Positions 1-8,578 of a stretch of 64,000 nt of DNA are shown one piece after another. The number at the start of each line of letters is the position of its first letter. Position 1 is the first letter of the stretch. The stretch spans positions 62,001-126,000 of the forward strand of contig CAOJOK010000002.1 in assembly GCA_948440265.1 (NCBI GenBank), written 5' to 3'. A program made the translations under genes and the position numbers. This stretch comes from an uncultured Clostridia bacterium. Its GTDB lineage: Bacteria; Bacillota; Clostridia; Christensenellales; Pumilibacteraceae. The notes below the pieces were generated by a model, which saw only the letters and a program-made list of their open reading frames with translations, was not told the origin of the DNA and did no database searches.

Positions 1-753
1 ACAGTCGGTTTTCACTTCGCCCTTTCCTTTCATCGTCGTATAGCTTGCGTCCGTCGGAGCGGTGTCGCCGCTTTTCACGACGTCTTCCGCCTGAACGGTA
101 ATGCCGCCGTAAACGTGAATTACAAAGGTATCGGTTTTGGTTATTTCCCCTACTTTTAAGGTTACGGTCAAATGCAAGTCCTTAACCGCTTCGTCCAAAA
201 CGGTGCCCTGCACATATTCTTTTCCTTCTTTGTCGGTTATCGTATATCCGACTTCGTTGTCGACGTCGCCTTCTTCATAAGACGCTTTCACGACAAGTCC
301 GCTCAAATCCAACGGGTCGCCGAGCGAATACGCCGTTATATCGGGCTCGCGCGTGATTTCCATACCGAGCAGTTTTTTATCCGCCACCGTTATGGGAAGC
401 TTCTTCTCGAAACCTTCGAACAGCAAAGTCATCTCCGTAACACTGCTATTCAGTACGCCTCTGGGCGACCACCCGTCCAAATCTCCGCCCGTCAGATTCT
501 TGTCTCCGTCAAAGCCGTTTTTATATACGGCGTCGAACACAAGTCCCGCGGGACTGAACTTTTCTCCGCTCTTATACTCGAGCTTCGTCGGCATCTTTGT
601 TATATTCAAATCGATGCAGACGTCGCCCTCCGTTATCTTCGCGGGGGGGGGATTCTCGGGCTGCGGCGGATTATTACCGCCGCAAGCGGCAAATACAAGC
701 GCGCAGACGAGCAAAATTGCCGCCAAGGCATATATCCGCTTACTCTTTTTCAT
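1..753 (-). CDS. Ig-like domain lipoprotein, C-terminus beyond the window
   Basis: The frame opens at ATG 753 behind AAGGAGG and stays open to the window edge, so only the first 251 residues are seen. A lipoprotein signal peptide ends at lipobox VFAAC (Cys24), which predicts anchoring to the outer face of the membrane. After a proline-rich linker come at least two repeats of the form 'MPTKLEYKSGEKFSPAGL' and 'REPDITAYSLGDPLDLSGL', typical of bacterial Ig-like (Big_3-type) domains. The same repeat style occurs in the proteins at 20418-21614 and 34551-35183. A run of nine C (minus-strand reading) encodes Pro35-37, so a one-base slip would truncate the protein. Role unknown; surface adhesion or carbohydrate handling is only a guess. 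Confidence 0.8.
   Translation of the reverse strand, partial: MKKSKRIYALAAILLVCALVFAACGGNNPPQPENPPPAKITEGDVCIDLNITKMPTKLEYKSGEKFSPAGLVFDAVYKNGFDGDKNLTGGDLDGWSPRGVLNSSVTEMTLLFEGFEKKLPITVADKKLLGMEITREPDITAYSLGDPLDLSGLVVKASYEEGDVDNEVGYTITDKEGKEYVQGTVLDEAVKDLHLTVTLKVGEITKTDTFVIHVYGGITVQAEDVVKSGDTAPTDASYTTMKGKGEVKTDC
643..651. repeat. Nine-base G/C homopolymer inside the lipoprotein gene
   Basis: There are nine consecutive G on the plus strand (C on the coding strand) at codons 35-37 of the lipoprotein. Gain or loss of one base would frameshift the gene just after its signal peptide. This resembles contingency loci, but no second allele can be seen here. Confidence 0.6.
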
Positions 754-817
754 ACATAGTCCTCCTTTTTACGGTCTTAAACCGTTACAAAAAACGGCAT
801 AACCTTTATTTTGGGTT

Positions 818-853
818 ACACCGTACATTATAAATATAAATCGTTATTTTTCA
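818..853 (-). promoter_or_regulatory. Candidate promoter of the lipoprotein
   Basis: On the minus strand TTGAAA overlaps the stop codon of the upstream kinase gene and is followed about 16 bases later by TATAAT, giving a leader of about 70 bases before ATG 753. This is a plain sigma-A pattern match. Confidence 0.4.
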
Positions 854-2244
854 ATAGCTATTTCGTTATCCGTCGATTTACGAGCGTAAACCGTTTTCGG
901 AAAGATAATATTCAGATTAAATACCTGATTTTCCGTCTTTATAGACATTTCGCCGCCGTACTTGTCGCATAAAAGCTTCACGCTTTTCATTCCGTATCCG
1001 TGATATGCGCTGTCGCCCTTTGTGGTTTTCGGAAGTTTGTTTTCAAACGCGATTTCTCCGCCGTAATAATTATGTATGTTTATCGTCAAAAAGCCGCTCG
1101 TTTCCTTTATGGAAAGGCTTATCGTCCTTTTGCCTTCGTCGAGCGGTTCCACCGCTTCCATAGCGTTGTCTATTATATTTCCGAACAGAGCGTATAAATC
1201 GGCTTGCGACATAAATTCCAGTTTCTTTCCGTCTATTATACAGCATAGTTTTATGCCGTGACTGTTGCAGTACAGACTTTTTTCGGTCAATATTATGTCC
1301 AGAGCTTCGTTACCCGTCTTTACCGACGAGTCGTAAATAGATATGACGTCTTCGATTTCCTTTACCACGCTTTTATCCAAAGAGCCGCTTTCGCCAATCG
1401 AACGTATCTGATGTTTCAAATCGTGGCATTTCTGATTTATCAGTTCGATGTTCGACTTACTCACTCTGTACTGTTCTTCTTTTTCTTCCCAAAGGCGTTT
1501 TATGACCGACAAATCGTTTTCCAGCTTTCCCCTGTCGTCGACGTCGAACTGCAAATACACCGCGAAAATACAGCAGAATATATTGAACAAATCGAGCAGA
1601 ATCACATATATCCTGTTGAAGTCCCTTCTGCTGTACCAAGCAATTACCGAACTTATAATCACGTCGAAAAACAGAATTATCGCGGCAAGCACAAACATTT
1701 TTTTATTGTCTATCGCAAAATCTTTTCTGTCCCCGATACGTTTCTTTATGAACAGATAGCCGAAGAAATACGTCATTCCCCATATAAAGGCGTATACCAT
1801 AATCGTAAAGGGATTGCCGCTGACGAACATTTCCCCGTCGCTGTTCGGAATGGTTATGAAATCGAAAGCTCCGCTGCCCTGCACGTTGGATACATTGGAA
1901 ATTCCCATAAGCACGACACAGAGATTAAACAACTCATACGCTATATGCTGCAAAGTGTATGCTGCGACGCCGCAAAAAACTATTTTTATAAGCCGCTCAT
2001 CGAACACCGCTTTCATAGCGCAAATAGTTATCAAAAACAAAGCAAGGTACATAACCGAGCTTAAAATCGCGCCTTCCAAAACAGGCACGGCAAAAGCCAA
2101 TCCGTATGTACCCAAAAGCGCAAGCGGCAAACGCAGCCAAAAACGGGAACGGCGCTTAAATCGATATACAATCAGAGCTTCCGCAATGAGAATCTCCGTT
2201 ATAAAAACGAGCCTGTACCAAAAAAGAGCACCGACCTCGTACAT
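844..2244 (-). CDS. GHKL-type sensor histidine kinase
   Basis: A 466-residue protein. The N-terminal ~220 residues are a series of hydrophobic segments (about six or seven membrane helices). They are followed by a helical linker, the phosphoacceptor motif 'KCHDLKHQIRS' and a HATPase_c_5 (GHKL) domain with N-box 'NIIDNAMEAVEP' and G-box 'HGYGMKSVKLL'. This is the AgrC/CitA-like layout that usually senses a peptide or small ligand at the membrane and phosphorylates a LytTR regulator. It starts one base after the stop of the LytTR gene, so the two are surely co-transcribed. No agrB or agrD homologue is in the window, so the ligand is unknown. Confidence 0.93.
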   Translation of the reverse strand: MYEVGALFWYRLVFITEILIAEALIVYRFKRRSRFWLRLPLALLGTYGLAFAVPVLEGAILSSVMYLALFLITICAMKAVFDERLIKIVFCGVAAYTLQHIAYELFNLCVVLMGISNVSNVQGSGAFDFITIPNSDGEMFVSGNPFTIMVYAFIWGMTYFFGYLFIKKRIGDRKDFAIDNKKMFVLAAIILFFDVIISSVIAWYSRRDFNRIYVILLDLFNIFCCIFAVYLQFDVDDRGKLENDLSVIKRLWEEKEEQYRVSKSNIELINQKCHDLKHQIRSIGESGSLDKSVVKEIEDVISIYDSSVKTGNEALDIILTEKSLYCNSHGIKLCCIIDGKKLEFMSQADLYALFGNIIDNAMEAVEPLDEGKRTISLSIKETSGFLTINIHNYYGGEIAFENKLPKTTKGDSAYHGYGMKSVKLLCDKYGGEMSIKTENQVFNLNIIFPKTVYARKSTDNEIAIEK

Positions 2245-2245
2245 A

Positions 2246-2953
2246 CTATACGCTCCCGCCGAGACAGTCGGCGATATCCTTCATAAATTGCTTTTTTCTC
2301 GAACGACTTATCGTAAGAGCGTCCGCACCCACATAAGCCGTGAAATCATCGACGCCCGTGACATAGTTCAGATTTACGAGATAACAGTTGTTGCAGCGCG
2401 AAAAGGCAAACCCCGCAAGCTTTTCTTCTATCTTGCTCAAAGACCCGGACGCCGTCACGGTGCCTTCCGTCGTGAATATCGTAAGCTTGTGGTTCATAAC
2501 TTCGACATAGCGTATCTTCGGAATGGAAACGACTTGCGCACCCGTTTTCCCCTGTATGACGAGTTTTTCGTCCTTGCGTCCGTCCAGTCTTTTCAACGCT
2601 CGCGACATTTTCAATTTGAGATTGTCGTAAGACACGGGCTTAACCATAAAGTCCATTGCATCCACGGCATAGCCGTTGACGGCAAATTGCGCCATATTCG
2701 TGACGAAAATCAAAATAACGTCGGCGTCCATCGCGCGCAGACGCTTCGCCGCGTCCATACCGTCTATATCCGGCAGTTCTATATCCATAAAGACAATGTC
2801 ATAGTTTGCGCGATAGCCTTCGAGAAAGGATACGGAGTTTTTGAAAAGCGCTATAGCGCATTGCTCGCCCGCCTCGTTTAAAGCGCGGCGAACAAAATCC
2901 GATAGCTTTTCCGCGTCCTTTTCGCTGTCTTCGACTATGGCTATGTTTATCAT
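2246..2953 (-). CDS. LytTR-family response regulator
   Basis: A 235-residue protein with an N-terminal receiver domain. The acidic pocket is 'IVEDSEKD', the phosphorylated Asp lies in 'IVFMDIELPDIDGM' and the conserved Lys is in 'VKPV'. The C-terminal LytTR DNA-binding domain contains 'IRYVEVMNHKLTIFTTEG' and 'FSRCNNCYLVNLNYV'. ATG 2953 has GGAGG seven bases upstream. It sits between a dehydrogenase gene (22-base gap) and its kinase (one-base gap), so the three form one operon. Target sites were not identified. Confidence 0.94.
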   Translation of the reverse strand: MINIAIVEDSEKDAEKLSDFVRRALNEAGEQCAIALFKNSVSFLEGYRANYDIVFMDIELPDIDGMDAAKRLRAMDADVILIFVTNMAQFAVNGYAVDAMDFMVKPVSYDNLKLKMSRALKRLDGRKDEKLVIQGKTGAQVVSIPKIRYVEVMNHKLTIFTTEGTVTASGSLSKIEEKLAGFAFSRCNNCYLVNLNYVTGVDDFTAYVGADALTISRSRKKQFMKDIADCLGGSV

Positions 2954-2975
2954 CTTTCCTCCGTAATCCGATATA

Positions 2976-3992
2976 TCAAGAATTCATATTCACGATTACT
3001 TTGACATATTTATCGGGATGCTGGCTCATTTCTTCCAAAGCCGCAGGCACTTCGTCCAGCTTCACTTCTTTGGAAATGAGCGGCGCAACCTTAACGCTTT
3101 TGTTCGCAAGCATATTTATGGCGCTCGGAATATTCTTTCCCATTCCGCTTATACCGAAAATGTCGAGCTGTTTGGACACCGCCGCCGACAAATCTGCAGA
3201 CAGTTCTTTTCCGCCGTCCGTGCAAATCGCCATTCTGCCGCGATTGCTCAAAAAGTCGAACGTGCGCGTAAGCGGCATTATTCCCTGCGCCATATAAACG
3301 CAGGTCTCCGCCATTCTGCCGCCCGTAAGCGAAAAAATCTTTTTATACGCGTCGCTCTCCGTGGTATCCACCGTATAATAGACGCCGAAATTAGATGCGA
3401 CGTCCAGTCTGTCCCGACGCAAATCCATAAGTATCGGCACCGCTTGATAGTATATCGCAACCTGCGCGAGAATTATTCCCGTAACCGTTGCGCCCACGAT
3501 TGCGATGTGTTCGCCCTTTTCCAAGCCGAGCTTGCCGACTATGTTTATCGCAGTGGCTATCTGCTCCAAAAACATTGCTTCGCTGTCTTCTATTCGCTCC
3601 GGCAATCTGTAAAGGTCTTCGGCGCCGACAACAGCAAAATCGCGGAAAAAGCCGTCTTCGCTGATTCCGTATTCCAGCTTATTCAAACAGCTGTCGAACC
3701 TGCCTGCCGCGCACTCGCTGCATTTGCGGCAAGCCTTTATCGGGGACACTGCGACTTTATTTCCGCGCGAAAAGTTCTTGACCGACTCTCCGACTTCCGT
3801 GACCATACCCACGCAATGCCGACCGAGCGTCAAAGGAAATTTAACGGCGCGTTTGCCTTCGTAAATGAGATTGTCGCTGTGCGTAACCGCTGTTTTGAGT
3901 ATTTTGATTTTGACGCAATTTTCGCCCACGGGCTGTGCAGGAAGTTCTTCCGCACGCATATCTCCCGTTCCGTATATTCTCTGCGCTTTCAT
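2976..3992 (-). CDS. Zinc-type MDR dehydrogenase-like protein lacking catalytic-zinc ligands
   Basis: A 338-residue medium-chain dehydrogenase/reductase with a GroES-like N-terminal domain and a Rossmann fold ('IAIVGATVTGIILAQVA'). The structural zinc lobe is intact (Cys88, Cys91, Cys94, Cys102). The catalytic zinc site is not: the usual Cys of GxCxSD is Thr37 in 'AVTHSDN', and the usual GHE is G-R58-H59. In the active family these residues hold the zinc that binds the alcohol, so activity is doubtful or altered. It leads the operon with the LytTR/GHKL pair. A rare zinc-independent reductase is the alternative reading. Confidence 0.85.
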   Translation of the reverse strand: MKAQRIYGTGDMRAEELPAQPVGENCVKIKILKTAVTHSDNLIYEGKRAVKFPLTLGRHCVGMVTEVGESVKNFSRGNKVAVSPIKACRKCSECAAGRFDSCLNKLEYGISEDGFFRDFAVVGAEDLYRLPERIEDSEAMFLEQIATAINIVGKLGLEKGEHIAIVGATVTGIILAQVAIYYQAVPILMDLRRDRLDVASNFGVYYTVDTTESDAYKKIFSLTGGRMAETCVYMAQGIMPLTRTFDFLSNRGRMAICTDGGKELSADLSAAVSKQLDIFGISGMGKNIPSAINMLANKSVKVAPLISKEVKLDEVPAALEEMSQHPDKYVKVIVNMNS

Positions 3993-4037
3993 AAAATGCC
4001 TCCGCTTCTACCGTCGTTTACATTCGACTGCAATATA

Positions 4038-4066
4038 ATTATACCACATTCGGGATTTTTTTTCAA
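4038..4066 (-). promoter_or_regulatory. Sigma-A promoter of the dehydrogenase/two-component operon
   Basis: On the minus strand: -35 TTGAAA, 17-base spacer, -10 TATAAT. The -35 is preceded by TCAAACGC, the extension shared with several other promoters in this window. It lies between the mrp stop and the dehydrogenase start. Confidence 0.75.
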
Positions 4067-4084
4067 GCGTTTGACTAAAACCGA

Positions 4085-4897
4085 TTACAGCGACGAAATG
4101 ACGTCCACTGCCGCCATTATGGGCAGCACTTCCGCCTTTTCCGTCAGTCCCGCGTCGCAAAGCGCGGTAAGGTCGGGGTCTATCGGCAGCTTCGCAAGCA
4201 GCTTGATTCCGAATTCGTCCGCCGTCTGCTGTGCGTGAGATTTTCCGAATATCTCGTGCGTTTTGCCGCAGTCGGGACATACGAAATAACTCATATTTTC
4301 CACAAGCCCTATGACGGGTATATTCATCATATTCGCCATCTTGATTGCCTTTGCGACAATCATATTGGACAGTTCCTGCGGCGACGTAACGATAATCACG
4401 CCGTCCACGGGCAAGGACTGAAACACCGTCAATGCCACGTCGCCCGTTCCCGGCGGCATATCGACAAACATATAGTCCACGTCATTCCATATGACATCGC
4501 TCCAAAACTGCTTTACCGCTCCGCCGATAACGGGACCGCGCCATATTACGGGACCCGTCGGGTCGTCAATCAGCAGATTGACGCTTATCATTTCTATTCC
4601 GCTTTTGGTAACTGCCGGAAACATAGCTTCGCCGTTTCCCTGAATACCGCCCTTTACGCCGAACAGTTTCGGTATGCTGGGACCGGTTACGTCGGCGTCC
4701 AAAACAGCCGTCTTTTTCCCTTTCTTGTTCATTGCGCAAGCCAAAAGCGCGGTCACGGTGGATTTCCCCACACCGCCTTTGCCGCTTATAACGCCTATTA
4801 CCTTTTTGACGTTGGACAGCGGATGAGCCTTTGCTTTAAGGCTGTCCTTTTCGCCGCAGTCCGAACCGCAGTTATCGCAATCGTGATTGCAACCCAT
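4085..4897 (-). CDS. mrp: Mrp/NBP35-type Fe-S cluster carrier ATPase
   Basis: A 270-residue ParA/MinD-fold ATPase. The deviant Walker A 'GKGGVGKS' is at 39-46, 'DADVTGPS' follows, and switch motif 'VDMPPGTGD' is near 145. Cys207 and Cys210 (CPDC) form the cluster-bridging pair of the dimer. An N-terminal segment with Cys3, 7, 10 and 14 resembles the ferredoxin-like N-terminus of NBP35-type carriers. The family delivers 4Fe-4S clusters to apo-enzymes in the cytoplasm. It is the last gene of the housekeeping operon, 19 bases after the MGMT-like gene, with GGAGG before ATG 4897. Confidence 0.93.
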   Translation of the reverse strand: MGCNHDCDNCGSDCGEKDSLKAKAHPLSNVKKVIGVISGKGGVGKSTVTALLACAMNKKGKKTAVLDADVTGPSIPKLFGVKGGIQGNGEAMFPAVTKSGIEMISVNLLIDDPTGPVIWRGPVIGGAVKQFWSDVIWNDVDYMFVDMPPGTGDVALTVFQSLPVDGVIIVTSPQELSNMIVAKAIKMANMMNIPVIGLVENMSYFVCPDCGKTHEIFGKSHAQQTADEFGIKLLAKLPIDPDLTALCDAGLTEKAEVLPIMAAVDVISSL

Positions 4898-4916
4898 AAA
4901 TATTACCTCCGTAATT

Positions 4917-5252
4917 TTACTCGTTTATTATCCGAAACAGTTCTTCGTCGCCGACAAAGAACTCTTTTTCGACATACCCTTGACTATCGAATCCGACGCC
5001 TTCTTTTTCCAGCAATTCGCGCTGTACACCGCTTCCGCCGAAAGCAAACGCAGGCGCCGTTCTTCCCTCTTTATTGACCACTCTGTGGCAGGGAATAACT
5101 CCCGGCATAGGATTGACGTGCAGAGCCCAGCCGACCTGCCGCGCCGCACGCGGTCTGCCGACCGCCCTTGCCACCTGCCCGTACGACACCACTTTGCCGC
5201 ACGGCACTTTCCTGACGACATCGTACACGGCATCGAAAAATCCGTCTTTCAT
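4917..5252 (-). CDS. Methylated-DNA--protein-cysteine methyltransferase-like protein
   Basis: A 111-residue protein consisting only of the DNA-binding/active-site domain of the MGMT family. The catalytic motif 'PCHRV' is present (Cys55), as are the winged-helix segments 'KVVSYGQVARAVGRPRAARQVG'. It would transfer alkyl groups from O6-alkylguanine onto its own cysteine. ATG 5252 is chosen over a longer frame because it has GAGGTG upstream and overlaps the mnmA stop as ATGA, indicating translational coupling. It is shorter than Ogt/Ada because it lacks the N-terminal ribonuclease-H-like domain. Confidence 0.88.
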   Translation of the reverse strand: MKDGFFDAVYDVVRKVPCGKVVSYGQVARAVGRPRAARQVGWALHVNPMPGVIPCHRVVNKEGRTAPAFAFGGSGVQRELLEKEGVGFDSQGYVEKEFFVGDEELFRIINE

Positions 5253-6403
5253 CTGTACACCTCTTCTATCGTTGCGCCGCCGAGGCACCTGCCGCCTTTA
5301 TACAGCACTGCATACTGTCCGGACGTTACGGCGCGCTGTCGGTCGTAAAACCTTATCTCGAGCGTGCCGTCGTTTTTCACTTTTACCTTTGCGCGCTGAC
5401 AGGGCTGACGGTACCGCACCTTGACTCCGCACTCGAACTCGTCGCCGAAGTCGCGTTTTCCTATGACGTTCAGTTTGCCCGAGCGCAGTCCTTCCGAAAG
5501 AAGTTCTTCGCCCTCTCCGCAGGAAACGACGAGAACATTGTTCTTCAAATCTTTTTCCACGACATACCAGCGGTTTTCGCTTTCGCCCTTGATACCGCCT
5601 ATCCCGAGACCGCGCCGCTGACCCAAAGTGTAATACATAAGTCCGTCGTGCCGCCCCACCGTCTTTCCGTTTATATCGCGTATTTCACCCGGTTGGGCAG
5701 GCAGATAGCCGCTTAAAAACTTTTTGAAGTTTCTCTCGCCGATAAAGCACACGCCCGTCGAATCTTTTTTTTCGGCGGTGACAAGTCCGTGCTTTTCCGC
5801 CAATATCCGAACGTCTTTTTTTTGCATAGGCGCAAGCGGAAACAGCACGTTTTCCAAACTCTGCGTCTGCACCTGATTCAAAAAATAGGTCTGGTCCTTG
5901 CTCTCGTCCGCCGCCGTCAGAAGGATCGGCTTTTCAGACGGCGATATGCCGCAATAGTGTCCCGTCGCGACATAGTCTGCTCCGAGCATTTCGGCATAAT
6001 GACGAAACGGCTTGAATTTTATTTCCCTGTTACATAGCACGTCGGGATTGGGCGTGCGACCTATTTCGTATTCACGCAGGAAAATTTCGAACACGTTCTT
6101 CATATATTCTTCGGAAAAGTCCACGGAATAATACGGGATATCCAGCTTTCCGCAAACGCCGATGACGTCTTCCCAATCGGCAGCCGAAGTACAGACGCCG
6201 CCATCTTCTTCCTTCCAATTGTTCATAAACAGCCCGATGACTTCCGCGCCCGCTTCTTTAAGCAGCAGGGCGGCAACGGAGCTGTCCACTCCGCCGCTCA
6301 TACCGACGACCACTTTCTTTCCTTTAAGCGTTTCGCGTGCGGCGCCCACGCCGCCGAACTCGTCTTTCAGCGCTCCGCTCTCAAACGATAAGAACTCTTT
6401 CAT
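5249..6403 (-). CDS. mnmA: tRNA-specific 2-thiouridylase MnmA
   Basis: A 384-residue protein. The PP-loop 'SGGVDSS' at 36-42 adenylates U34. The two catalytic cysteines are in 'NPDVLCNREIKF' and 'STGVCFIGER'. It installs s2U34 in tRNA-Lys/Glu/Gln, using sulfur relayed from a cysteine desulfurase. About 28 residues precede the usual family start. ATG 6403 is kept because it overlaps the tsaD stop as ATGA and no better internal start is seen. It also overlaps the next gene by four bases. Confidence 0.95.
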   Translation of the reverse strand: MKEFLSFESGALKDEFGGVGAARETLKGKKVVVGMSGGVDSSVAALLLKEAGAEVIGLFMNNWKEEDGGVCTSAADWEDVIGVCGKLDIPYYSVDFSEEYMKNVFEIFLREYEIGRTPNPDVLCNREIKFKPFRHYAEMLGADYVATGHYCGISPSEKPILLTAADESKDQTYFLNQVQTQSLENVLFPLAPMQKKDVRILAEKHGLVTAEKKDSTGVCFIGERNFKKFLSGYLPAQPGEIRDINGKTVGRHDGLMYYTLGQRRGLGIGGIKGESENRWYVVEKDLKNNVLVVSCGEGEELLSEGLRSGKLNVIGKRDFGDEFECGVKVRYRQPCQRAKVKVKNDGTLEIRFYDRQRAVTSGQYAVLYKGGRCLGGATIEEVYR

Positions 6404-7455
6404 TCTTCACCGCCTATCGAAAGACTGCCCGTCGGATTCAAATCGAGTCCGGCAAGATTTTTCCCTTCTCTTGCCGACAGTGCGGCACGCACGGCGACCA
6501 TTGCGGCATTGTCGGTGCAATACACGGGCGACGGCATAATTACTTCGAACCCGTGCTCCTTTCCCGCAAATCGCATTTTTTCGCGCAGATAACTGTTGGA
6601 AGCCACACCGCCTGCGACGACAAGCTTGTCCGCCTTGAATTTTTTGATGTCTTTTACCACCATTTCGACAAGCGGGTCCACCGCCGCCGCCGTAAACGAC
6701 GCGCACACGTCGGCAATATCATAGCTTTCTTTGCGCTGCTCGCAGTTGTGAATATAATTCACCACGGCGGTTTTAAGCCCCGAATAGCTTATTCTTTCCC
6801 CGTCGACCTGCTTCTTTCTGACAAACTCTATGACATTTCTGCCGCCTTTGGACAGCCTGTCTATATTCGGTCCGCCGGGATACGACAGTCCCAAAAGCCG
6901 CGCCACCTTGTCGAACGCTTCGCCAATCGCGTCGTCCGTCGTAGAGCCGACCAAATTATATTCGTTATAGCCCTTTACTTCCACAATGCTTGTATGTCCG
7001 CCGCTGGCGACAAGGGCGAGAAAAGGCGGCTTTAAGTCTTTATGCTCGATATAGTTCGCGCAGATATGCGCCTGTATATGATTTACCTTTACAAGCGGCT
7101 TATTTGCGGCATACGCCAGCGCCTTTGCCGACGATACGCCGACAAGCAGTGCGCCTATAAGTCCGGCTCCGTAAGTCACGCCGATAGCGTCGACGTCGTT
7201 TAAACCGATACCTGCTTTTTTCAACGCTTCGTCCACGATATCGGGCAGTGCCGCCATATGATTGCGCGACGCGATTTCCGGCACGACGCCGCCGAAGCGT
7301 TTATGTATATCCACCTGCGAAGCAACGACGTCGGAAAGAATTTTGCCGCCCCCGTATACGGCGGCAGCAGTTTCGTCGCAAGAGCTTTCGATACCCAAAA
7401 CAACGATATCGTCGCGCCCTTTCAGTTTTTCGAATTGTTCGGTTACGTTATACAA
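6400..7455 (-). CDS. tsaD: tRNA N6-adenosine threonylcarbamoyltransferase TsaD
   Basis: An ASKHA-fold protein with 'VLGIESSCDETAAAV', the metal-binding 'NHIQAH' and 'GGVASNSYLR'. With TsaB/E/C it makes t6A37 in ANN-decoding tRNAs. The frame is open further upstream into prfB, but that part has no family similarity. I place the start at TTG 7455 (351 residues), which has AAAGAGG eight bases upstream and follows the prfB stop by 14 bases. The product length then matches the family. The non-ATG start is an inference. Confidence 0.93.
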   Translation of the reverse strand: MYNVTEQFEKLKGRDDIVVLGIESSCDETAAAVYGGGKILSDVVASQVDIHKRFGGVVPEIASRNHMAALPDIVDEALKKAGIGLNDVDAIGVTYGAGLIGALLVGVSSAKALAYAANKPLVKVNHIQAHICANYIEHKDLKPPFLALVASGGHTSIVEVKGYNEYNLVGSTTDDAIGEAFDKVARLLGLSYPGGPNIDRLSKGGRNVIEFVRKKQVDGERISYSGLKTAVVNYIHNCEQRKESYDIADVCASFTAAAVDPLVEMVVKDIKKFKADKLVVAGGVASNSYLREKMRFAGKEHGFEVIMPSPVYCTDNAAMVAVRAALSAREGKNLAGLDLNPTGSLSIGGEE

Positions 7456-7469
7456 ATCTCTTTCCTCTT

Positions 7470-8570
7470 TCAGCCCGACTTGCGCAGATAGTCGAAAATA
7501 AACTCTTCTATATCTCCGTTCATAACGGCTTGAATGTCGGAGTTCTCCGCCCCCGTACGGTGGTCCTTGACAAGAGTGTAGGGCTGAAACACATAGGAGC
7601 GTATCTGACTGCCCCACTCTATTTTTTTCATTTCGCCTTTTATCTCGTTGGCTTTATCGGCATTCTCGCGTTCTTTCATTTCGATAAGTTTGCCCATAAG
7701 AAGCCGCATAGCCGTTTCTCTGTTTTGTATCTGACTGCGTTCGTTCTGACACTGCACAACGATACCCGTCGGAATATGCGTTATTCTGATTGCGCTGTCC
7801 GTCTTGTTGACGTGCTGACCGCCTGCGCCGCCGCTGCGGTATCTGTCTATGCGCAGGTCCTCGGGGTTTATCTTGATTTCCGTTTCGCCCTCTATTTCCG
7901 GCATAACTTCCAGCGACGCAAACGACGTGTGCCTTCTCGCATTCGCGTCGAAAGGCGATATGCGCACCAGCCTGTGAACGCCCTTCTCGGCTTTGAGATA
8001 GCCGTATGCGTTCATTCCGCGCACCGCAAATGTGACGCTCTTGATTCCGGCTTCGTCGCCTGCGAGATAGTCGATTTCTTCCAGAGAAAAACTCTGCTTT
8101 TCGCAGTACATTCTGTACATTCTGTACAGCATAGACACCCAGTCCTGCGCTTCCGTACCGCCTGCGCCTGCGTGCAGAGTAAGTATGGCGTTGTTGCGGT
8201 CATACTCGCCTTTTAACAGGGTCTGCAAATGGAACTGCTCTATCTCGCCGTCAAGCGCCGCAAGCGAAGTCTCTATTTCGCCGATTAAAGATTCGTCGCT
8301 TTCCGCTTCGGCAAGTTCTATAAAATCCGACAAATCTTTGAGTTTTTCGGATAGCCCTTCGACAAGCGCTATCTTATTGTCGAGATATTTCGCTTCGCTG
8401 TTTACGGCTTGCGCGCGTTTCAAATCGCTGTATAAATCGGGAGACTGCTGTTCGACTTCCACTTCCGCTCGGCGCGACTTCAACGCCGACAAATCCACTG
8501 CCTGCGCGCATACGTCGAACTTATCTTTCAGCTGTTTGTATTTTATTTTTATGTCGTCGAGAATCAGCAT
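7470..8570 (-). CDS. prfB: Peptide chain release factor 2
   Basis: A 366-residue class-I release factor. 'SPFD' in 'VRISPFDANARR' is the RF2-type tripeptide signature for UGA/UAA. 'GGAGGQHVNKTDSAIR' carries the universal GGQ that triggers peptide release. The N-terminal region reads straight through in one frame, so the programmed +1 frameshift found near codon 25 of many prfB genes is absent here. It lies eight bases after secA in the operon. Confidence 0.96.
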   Translation of the reverse strand: MLILDDIKIKYKQLKDKFDVCAQAVDLSALKSRRAEVEVEQQSPDLYSDLKRAQAVNSEAKYLDNKIALVEGLSEKLKDLSDFIELAEAESDESLIGEIETSLAALDGEIEQFHLQTLLKGEYDRNNAILTLHAGAGGTEAQDWVSMLYRMYRMYCEKQSFSLEEIDYLAGDEAGIKSVTFAVRGMNAYGYLKAEKGVHRLVRISPFDANARRHTSFASLEVMPEIEGETEIKINPEDLRIDRYRSGGAGGQHVNKTDSAIRITHIPTGIVVQCQNERSQIQNRETAMRLLMGKLIEMKERENADKANEIKGEMKKIEWGSQIRSYVFQPYTLVKDHRTGAENSDIQAVMNGDIEEFIFDYLRKSG

Positions 8571-8578
8571 CTTTATCC

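Noticed and set aside
7456-7617. N-terminal extension of TsaD to the first ATG
   Set aside because: It overlaps the prfB coding region in another frame and has no family similarity; TTG 7455 with a good ribosome site fits better.
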